Program-made: the position numbers and the translations under genes
Origin: a virus
Virus record (IMG/VR): IMGVR_UViG_3300044637_002990
Location: 1 to 25,902 of that record
Direction: 5' to 3' (one strand)
DNA: 25,902 nucleotides
The notes under the pieces: generated by a model
Seen by the model: the letters and a program-made list of their open reading frames with translations, nothing else
Told to the model about the DNA's origin: nothing
Databases searched by the model: none
Shown: positions 20,921-25,902 of the stretch, piece after piece
How positions within the stretch are numbered: position 1 is the stretch's first letter
Layout of the letters: each line of letters opens with the position of its first letter

Positions 20921-22012
20921 TTAATCTTCATCATCATCATTGCTCATTAATTCGTCTAAGAAATCGGGTTCTTTTTGTGCAATCTCTGCTTTATATGATT
21001 GGGGCATAGCGCCATATGCTCTTCTTGCAATATGTTTTGGGAAAATATGAATAATAGCATCTTTTACATCCAGCATTATTTTGTTCATATAATCTTGATT
21101 TATAGGTGAATCATCACGTTTTTTAAGGTCGGCATGTTTTCTAAGCAGTTCAGGCAAGCCAAGTCCGCTCATAATATCTTTAGCAACAATAGCAGAAAGT
21201 CCAAGACGATATTGTTTATCGATGTGAACACCACTTGAAGCTTTTTCATGAAGATATGTTGTGATTTTTTTTAAATATTCAGATTCAATTGGATCTGATT
21301 GCCCACCACCTTCTTGATCGCCTTTGTATTCGTCTTTGTCTCTGCTGCTTGGATTAACTTGAGAAGGTCTTTTGGGATCACCACCTTCTTTTTCTACTCT
21401 TCCTAATTGTTCTGGCTCACTAAGGCTAAACATTTGGCCTTTTCTTGTAAGCACTTCTTTGTGTTTCGCTTCTTTTTGCACAATTCTTTGTATTTCTCTG
21501 GTTATTTCTGAAACAAAATAATTAATTGGGCGGTCAAAAAACAGTTCTTTTTTTTGTTTTAACTCTGGCGAGTCAGTTTCTTTGATTTCATGTGCATGTC
21601 CATCTGGTAATTTGTAAAGAGGGCCATTTCTTTGAAAAAACCCTACTTCATCTCTAACAGGGCCTCTGGTGATATTTTTTGAAAAAAGATTACTAATCAC
21701 ATCGGTGATAAGTTCTTCTAAGTTATGCTCTGCATACCCTTTGGCCATTGTTCTGGCTGTTCGCACAATTTGATTGACCCAATCAAATTCTCTCATTTTA
21801 TTTTCAGTAATTTCATCACGATTAATTTTTTCACTTGAAGTATTATTGAATAAAATTTGCGTCATGCCTTTGAATATTTCATTGTTTATATTATTTCTAA
21901 AAGAAGCTTGTTCGTAATTTGATTCATTTATTGATTCAAACAAAAACAGTTCACGCAACAACGACTGAATTTCTTCGTATTCAAGCCAAAGTTTAAAATT
22001 AGATTCAAGCAT
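20921..22012 (-). CDS. Unknown acidic-tailed protein in the neck region, with a sigma-like helix pattern
   Basis: 363 residues from ATG 22012, which has AAGGAG at 22018-22023; a longer frame from a GTG at 22069 would run through the terminator and is rejected. The N-terminus is MLESNFKLWLEYEEIQ. Residues ~75-110 (IVRTARTMAKGYAEHNLEELI) and a later part, INYFVSEITREIQRIVQKEA then MFSLSEPEQ, resemble a split sigma region-2 pattern, but with an insertion and no proof. A polar Gly/Asp/Lys stretch (~residues 215-250) precedes a helical C-terminal region and an acidic end (DDDED). No T4 gp13 similarity is clear, though gp13 would be expected about here. Function unknown. Confidence 0.78.
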   Translation of the reverse strand: MLESNFKLWLEYEEIQSLLRELFLFESINESNYEQASFRNNINNEIFKGMTQILFNNTSSEKINRDEITENKMREFDWVNQIVRTARTMAKGYAEHNLEELITDVISNLFSKNITRGPVRDEVGFFQRNGPLYKLPDGHAHEIKETDSPELKQKKELFFDRPINYFVSEITREIQRIVQKEAKHKEVLTRKGQMFSLSEPEQLGRVEKEGGDPKRPSQVNPSSRDKDEYKGDQEGGGQSDPIESEYLKKITTYLHEKASSGVHIDKQYRLGLSAIVAKDIMSGLGLPELLRKHADLKKRDDSPINQDYMNKIMLDVKDAIIHIFPKHIARRAYGAMPQSYKAEIAQKEPDFLDELMSNDDDED

Positions 22013-22055
22013 AGTTAGCTCCTTGATTTTATTTACTATTTTCCATTCATTTCTC

Positions 22056-22089
22056 AAAAAAAAACCCACTTCATTAAGAAGTGGGTTTT
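22056..22089 (-). terminator. Strong rho-independent terminator
   Basis: GAAGTGGGTTTT and AAAACCCACTTC (22061-22072 and 22078-22089) pair perfectly over 12 bp with a 5-nt loop; on the minus strand the transcript ends in a run of nine T (22064-22056). It separates the decoration-like gene from the 363-residue gene. The plus strand also carries TTTT after the stem, so weak activity in both directions is possible. Confidence 0.93.
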
Positions 22090-22108
22090 CTTATAGTAAT
22101 AAAAATTT

Positions 22109-22540
22109 TTAATCTAAGGTAAGTCGTGGGACTATTGCGATCTCGCCACCACCGGCTGGTAAGATGAACGGAGCCGTGGAAAATCTTTCCACCCACAATA
22201 AATTTGGTGTCATTTCAGTTGTTGTAACATAGTAACCATAAATCGTTGTTGCTGATGAAAACGAAAAAGTTTGTTCGCTATAAACTGCTGTGTTGGTTCC
22301 TGTAGAAGATGTGGCTACCGTCCAATTACTACCAATAAGTGTAATTGCCGTGTATCCACCAACAGTAGTTTCAGTAATATTACTGGTTAAATCAGTAGTT
22401 TTTGACGGTGTTAAATTATTTGAAAACAAACGCAAAACACGCTGCCCACCAACTGGTGGCGAACCACCATCTTGAGCAAGTTGGTTTACGATATACTTCA
22501 GCATCAGCACATCGCTGTCATTTGGTACTACAAGTGCCAT
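22109..22540 (-). CDS. Putative decoration/minor virion protein (MALVVPND type)
   Basis: 143 residues. The N-terminus MALVVPNDSDVLMLKY, the middle VLRLFSNNLTPSKTTDLTSNITETTVGGYTAITL, and YGYYVTTTEMTPNLLWVERF then FILPAGGGEIAIVPRLTL are typical of a beta-rich protein family I recall from many phage and metagenomic virus genomes, often near head genes. It is Thr/Ser/Gly-rich, without membrane segment. AAGGAA precedes ATG 22540. It is followed by the strong terminator, so it probably has its own promoter in the 102-bp divergent gap. Whether it decorates the capsid or tail is not known. Confidence 0.72.
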   Translation of the reverse strand: MALVVPNDSDVLMLKYIVNQLAQDGGSPPVGGQRVLRLFSNNLTPSKTTDLTSNITETTVGGYTAITLIGSNWTVATSSTGTNTAVYSEQTFSFSSATTIYGYYVTTTEMTPNLLWVERFSTAPFILPAGGGEIAIVPRLTLD

Positions 22541-22642
22541 ATGAATTCCTTTTTTGCGTTTTAAATCATCAACAGTTGAATGTTGACATTTTTATTTAGT
22601 TGTTTTGCTTAATATTCTTAATTCTTTTCTATAACTAATATT

Positions 22643-23299
22643 ATGGCTCTTAAAAACAAAGATGGTTCATTTTATAAATTATCTGGACCGAACCCAATAA
22701 TGAAAGATCAACAATTGTGGGCAGATGGAAATTATGAGCTTCACAATATGAATTGGGATGTGGAAACACAAAAGGCAAAAAGCGAATCAAATTACAATGT
22801 AAAAGCGCCAATAAAAGATTCTTTTTTGCAAGAACTTGAAAAAACAAAAAATGAAGAAAAAACAAGTGATAATCCTATAGTTGAAGAAAAATTACCAATA
22901 AAAGTTTATGAAATAGAAAAAAAAGAAGAAATTATTGAAAGAAAATCAATTGTGAGTCCAGATCCTAAAAAACAAGAGGAAGAAAATGATTCTGAACTTG
23001 AAAAGATATTTATTCATTGCCTTCCAGCAACTATAAGAACCACAAAAGATGATCTTTACGGAGATGTTTATCAAACTATAAAATATGGTCAGCCAACTTC
23101 ATTTGAAGCTATTATTTTAGATCAGCAAGATTTAACCATGACAATATGGACAGATACTGACAAGATTTCAATTGGTTCTGTTCTTTATCCAAAATGTAAT
23201 TTCAAAAGATGGTGGAGAGTAAAAACAAAAGAAAAAAAAGCAAACGGCTGGATTATTGTTTCGATACCATCTGATTATCAACCATCTTTTGAAGGATAA
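22643..23299 (+). CDS. Unknown protein sharing its N-terminus with the neck protein
   Basis: 218 residues. The start MALKNKDGSFYKLSG matches MALKKCDGTPYELRG of the gp14-like protein (pattern MALK..DG[ST].Y.L.G). Residues ~50-120 are a charged Glu/Lys linker. The C-terminal ~95 residues (IFIHCLPATIRTT to the end) look like one compact beta domain with Trp-rich KRWWRVK. There is no Shine-Dalgarno site at ATG 22643; TATAAC at 22630-22635 would place transcription start close to the ATG, so the mRNA may be leaderless. A 102-bp divergent gap separates it from the decoration-like gene. It overlaps the convergent gene by 22 bp. Function unknown, possibly a head-tail component. Confidence 0.75.
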   Translation: MALKNKDGSFYKLSGPNPIMKDQQLWADGNYELHNMNWDVETQKAKSESNYNVKAPIKDSFLQELEKTKNEEKTSDNPIVEEKLPIKVYEIEKKEEIIERKSIVSPDPKKQEEENDSELEKIFIHCLPATIRTTKDDLYGDVYQTIKYGQPTSFEAIILDQQDLTMTIWTDTDKISIGSVLYPKCNFKRWWRVKTKEKKANGWIIVSIPSDYQPSFEG

Positions 23300-23559
23300 T
23301 CAGATGGATCAACAATCCTTGCTGATAAACCTAATTTTTTCAATTGATCTTTGTGATCATTTACAGCTTTCATGTAAGCCTTTTCGTAAATGTCAGTTAC
23401 AATTTTAAAGAATGATTGCATGTCATAGTCTGTTGTTAAACAAGTTGAAATTCTTTCGATTATTTGTTCGTTATTTCCATATCTTTCTTTTAAAATTTCA
23501 TACATAACTTTTTTTATTTGTTGTGATCTTGGGTTGCCCATCATTTCAATTAAATTCAT
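23278..23559 (-). CDS. Small helical protein (93 aa)
   Basis: Begins MNLIEMMGNPRSQQIKKVMYEILKERYG, then a helix with ERISTCLTTDYDMQSFFKIVTDIYEKAY and a C-terminus with LGLSARIVDPSDYP. The start ATG 23559 has AGGAG six bases upstream; a TTG at 23565 is too close to that site. It follows the large gene with a 2-bp gap, so the two are co-translated. Highly helical, soluble, no known family. It might be an assembly chaperone for the large neighbour. Confidence 0.75.
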   Translation of the reverse strand: MNLIEMMGNPRSQQIKKVMYEILKERYGNNEQIIERISTCLTTDYDMQSFFKIVTDIYEKAYMKAVNDHKDQLKKLGLSARIVDPSDYPSKDG

Positions 23560-23561
23560 TT

Positions 23562-25902
23562 TCAACTCCTGTCTTTTATTGTTTTATTCAATTTGTCAAT
23601 TGCTGAATGATAGTCGTCAGGATTGTAAGTGTCTTGATTGCGTTCGATTTCAGTTTTCACATGTTTTAACATGCCTAAGCTTGCATAATCATGAAAATCA
23701 TCAACGTGAGCAACTCGCATCATATTTTCGGGAGTGTGATTGCCACGAAGAAGAACTCTGTAATTATCATTTGGACTCATCGCTAATTTTGGTGGTTTTT
23801 CAGCAGGAGTTTGTGCGGCAGTTGTTGGTGTGAGTTTCTTGTTGATTTGTGTTTGAGCAGCAACAAGAACTTTTCTTAAATCATCTGCGCCATCATCAGT
23901 ACTTAACCATTGATGTTGACTTTTTATTATTCTTTCCAAGCTTCCAGTGACATATGGGCTTAATTCATCATTTGTTTTTGTGAAAAATTTGCCACGAATT
24001 CTTGAATTTTGTATGTCATTTCCAACTGAAGCTAAATCGCTATCCAATTCTGCGAGTGCAATTTCTTGTGCTTTTTGCATTTCAAGATTTGGCATTTCAG
24101 ACAAAGCTTTGTCGCCTGCCCTTATTGGTTTAGCATCTGGAATTTGTTGCATAGCAGATTTAACGTCATCTAAATTAAAAAAAGCAGCAACCATTGCCTC
24201 TGCATTTTTTCCTTGTTCGACCCAAGACTTGACCGTGTCTTCTGCCCATTGTTGTGAATCAATGTCAGTATTGCCGTAATGGGCATTAAATGCCGCAAGC
24301 ATACTTGTTAGTCTCAAGCCGATTTCAATTTTATCATCAATTCCTTTTTCAATTAAATTTCTTAAATTTTCAGTGGCTTCTTGTGCCGATTTTGCAATCT
24401 GCAAAACTTGCTGAGCTTGTTGGTCTGCTTGGGAGGCTTGCGCTCGTAAATTATTCATATCAGCCATGAATTTATTTAAATTTGTAATATTATAAGGGAA
24501 GGCTAATCCTGATGTATCAAATGTGCGATATTGTTTTTCGCCTTTTCTGAGTTTTTCTTGTCTTGCAGATTGTGTAAGCGATCTTGTTCTTGCTGTTCCG
24601 CCGCCACCGCCCCAACTTTTTTGAGCAAATAAACTAGTTTTGTTTTTAGAAAAAAGTCTTCTTTGTGAACCTTTTGTCAAATTAAAAGTTTTAGTTCTTA
24701 AACTGCTTACCATTTCAAGATAAACACCTTGATACAATAAATTTATACTTTGAAGCATCAGATTTTGTTCGTGTTTGGTTTTTTTGCCGCAACTATCTGA
24801 TCTGATGCATTGCATTATTCCTAAAAATATATCTTCGTACATTCCTTTTTCTGACTCTCCGGTTTGCAAAATTCCATTCATAAAATAATGTTGAATTCTT
24901 CTTTGGGAGCCAAAAACACGATTGAATTTTTCTTCATAATCTCTGGTTCCAGAAACATAGTTTTCACGGGTTGTGGTGTTGTGATTATAATCAAAAGCTC
25001 CATCAAACTGAATTTTTTTACCGTAGGGTCTGTCCACATTTGATTTTACCCATTTTTTATCCCATCCACGAATATCTTCTTCTGGAACTTTTAATCTTGT
25101 TTTTTCAACTTTTCTTCCATCTGGCATTTCTTCAATGTATGTCTCATAATCTTGTGAATTAAGTTCTCTGTAAAAATGAGCAGGATTAACAATTGGAACC
25201 CAATTACCTTTTTCTTTTTTAAAAGGAAGATACAAAGGAGGGTTAGCAATATCTTTGTAAACCAAAGCGGGTCTGTTTCTTTTTTTAACTACTTTGCTGA
25301 TTATTTTAACAGGAATTCCTTCAGGAAATTTTGGATTTGGAGGACCATGAAGCTTAATTTTTCCGCTTTCAATATCGCCAACCAACATTTCAATAGCTTT
25401 ACTTTCTATTGCACTTCTTCTTTTGCTTGCGGTGTTGAGTCTTGACCATTTGTCTTTGTCTCTTTTTAAAAATTCTTCTGCTTTTGGTAGATATTTTCTA
25501 ATTGCATTTGCTCTTGTTTCTGTGTCTTTAAAAGCTGTTTTCATCCATTTAGCACCTTCTGGCAATTCTCCAAACATTCTGTGGCCATTCATCACTAAAA
25601 AAGAACGAATTCTTTCAGAAATAGCTCCCACAGTAGGAAATTTAAATCCCGCTGTTACATGAGCATTTTTTTCATCACCTTCTATTGGGTGAAAAAGATA
25701 ATATCCATATTTTGCTTTTTCACCTTCAAGACCAGATCCTTCAATGTGATCTTCTCCGGCATTATGCTGAAGCTTGTGATAAAGTCTGTTTAAAAATGGA
25801 TTTGCATTAATCGTAATTGTTTTAGATGTTTTTTTGGCAGGGTTTTTTTCAGTTTCTGGATCATATGCAATGTCCTTAAACGTAAATGTTACTGATTTGG
25901 GA
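23562..25902 (-). CDS. Large unknown protein, 5' end beyond the right edge (at least 779 aa)
   Basis: The minus-strand frame stays open from its stop at 23562 to the window edge, so the GTG at 25631 is internal and at least 90 further residues precede it, including TINANPFLNRLYHKL near the edge. No family recognised. Order along the part seen: a basic N-terminal domain to ~residue 430, with NPPLYLPFKKEKGNW and WVKSNVDRPYGKK; a Gly run (WGGGGG, about residue 435) followed by RTRSLTQSARQ; a long Gln/Ala-rich coiled-coil-like section (MADMNNLRAQASQADQQAQQ); then helical domains and a C-terminal RVLLRGNHTP...DFHDYASLG. The absence of membrane segments and the coil suggest a virion-internal or DNA-associated protein. 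Function not assignable. Confidence 0.85.
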   Translation of the reverse strand, partial: PKSVTFTFKDIAYDPETEKNPAKKTSKTITINANPFLNRLYHKLQHNAGEDHIEGSGLEGEKAKYGYYLFHPIEGDEKNAHVTAGFKFPTVGAISERIRSFLVMNGHRMFGELPEGAKWMKTAFKDTETRANAIRKYLPKAEEFLKRDKDKWSRLNTASKRRSAIESKAIEMLVGDIESGKIKLHGPPNPKFPEGIPVKIISKVVKKRNRPALVYKDIANPPLYLPFKKEKGNWVPIVNPAHFYRELNSQDYETYIEEMPDGRKVEKTRLKVPEEDIRGWDKKWVKSNVDRPYGKKIQFDGAFDYNHNTTTRENYVSGTRDYEEKFNRVFGSQRRIQHYFMNGILQTGESEKGMYEDIFLGIMQCIRSDSCGKKTKHEQNLMLQSINLLYQGVYLEMVSSLRTKTFNLTKGSQRRLFSKNKTSLFAQKSWGGGGGTARTRSLTQSARQEKLRKGEKQYRTFDTSGLAFPYNITNLNKFMADMNNLRAQASQADQQAQQVLQIAKSAQEATENLRNLIEKGIDDKIEIGLRLTSMLAAFNAHYGNTDIDSQQWAEDTVKSWVEQGKNAEAMVAAFFNLDDVKSAMQQIPDAKPIRAGDKALSEMPNLEMQKAQEIALAELDSDLASVGNDIQNSRIRGKFFTKTNDELSPYVTGSLERIIKSQHQWLSTDDGADDLRKVLVAAQTQINKKLTPTTAAQTPAEKPPKLAMSPNDNYRVLLRGNHTPENMMRVAHVDDFHDYASLGMLKHVKTEIERNQDTYNPDDYHSAIDKLNKTIKDRS

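Noticed and set aside
22013-22069. 19-codon extension of the neck-region protein from GTG 22069
   Set aside because: It would translate the terminator hairpin and T run; ATG 22012 has AAGGAG.
1-25902. tRNA genes, CRISPR arrays, IS elements, att sites
   Set aside because: On reading both strands I found no cloverleaf-type TTCGAATCC arm, no regular direct repeats with spacers, no transposase or integrase.

Overview
The window is a 25.9-kb piece of a T4-like contractile-tailed phage genome (myovirus). Several proteins carry recognisable T4-type signatures: gp18 (tail sheath), gp19 (tail tube, in two copies), gp15 (sheath stabiliser), gp14 (neck), gp26 (baseplate hub family) and gp55 (late sigma factor). 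The DNA is AT-rich, genes are tightly packed with 4-11 bp overlaps, and Shine-Dalgarno sites are mostly AAGGAG/AGGAG, so the host is a bacterium. I see no tRNA, rRNA, IS element or CRISPR array. Both ends of the window cut through genes. No stretch longer than about 110 bp lacks a gene call.

Layout. (1) 1-5014, plus strand, metabolism and DNA: the C-terminus of a class I ribonucleotide reductase large subunit closed by a terminator, an FkbM-type methyltransferase, a complete CTP synthase, a Pro-rich protein, a class II glutamine amidotransferase that appears to start at ATT, and a PD-(D/E)XK nuclease-like protein. (2) 5011-8607, minus strand: a tightly coupled trio of MoxR-like AAA+ ATPase, zinc-metallopeptidase-like/VWA protein and permuted papain-fold (YiiX-like) protein. 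(3) 8680-10745, minus: a beta-rich putative virion protein, an overlooked 40-codon gene and the gp26-like protein. (4) 10808-12149, plus: four small overlapping genes, including a Cys-rich membrane protein and a zinc-ribbon protein. (5) 12139-13261, minus: a GT2-like/TPR protein and a small protein. (6) 13289-14151, plus: the gp55-like sigma and a small charged protein. (7) 14148-18935, minus: gp15-like, a small protein, sheath, tube and a tube paralogue, with a 14-bp hairpin between the two tubes. (8) 18973-19812, plus: a DUF6065-like protein. (9) 19944-22540, minus: a decoration-like protein, strong terminator, unknown acidic protein, gp14-like neck and an Ala/Pro-rich protein. (10) 22643-23299, plus: a protein sharing its N-terminus with the neck protein. 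(11) 23278 to the right edge, minus: a small protein and a large protein that continues beyond the window.

How it fits together. Ribonucleotide reductase and CTP synthase would both enlarge the dNTP supply, the latter through the cytidine branch. The gp55-like sigma would direct late transcription of the neck-tail cluster, which keeps the T4 order 14-15-18-19 on the minus strand. The MoxR/VWA/papain-fold trio is the least explained unit and the best candidate for an undescribed system. A second theme is a set of proteins with short aromatic/Phe-rich N-termini resembling T4 capsid-targeting sequences. All functions are read from sequence motifs; no search was run.
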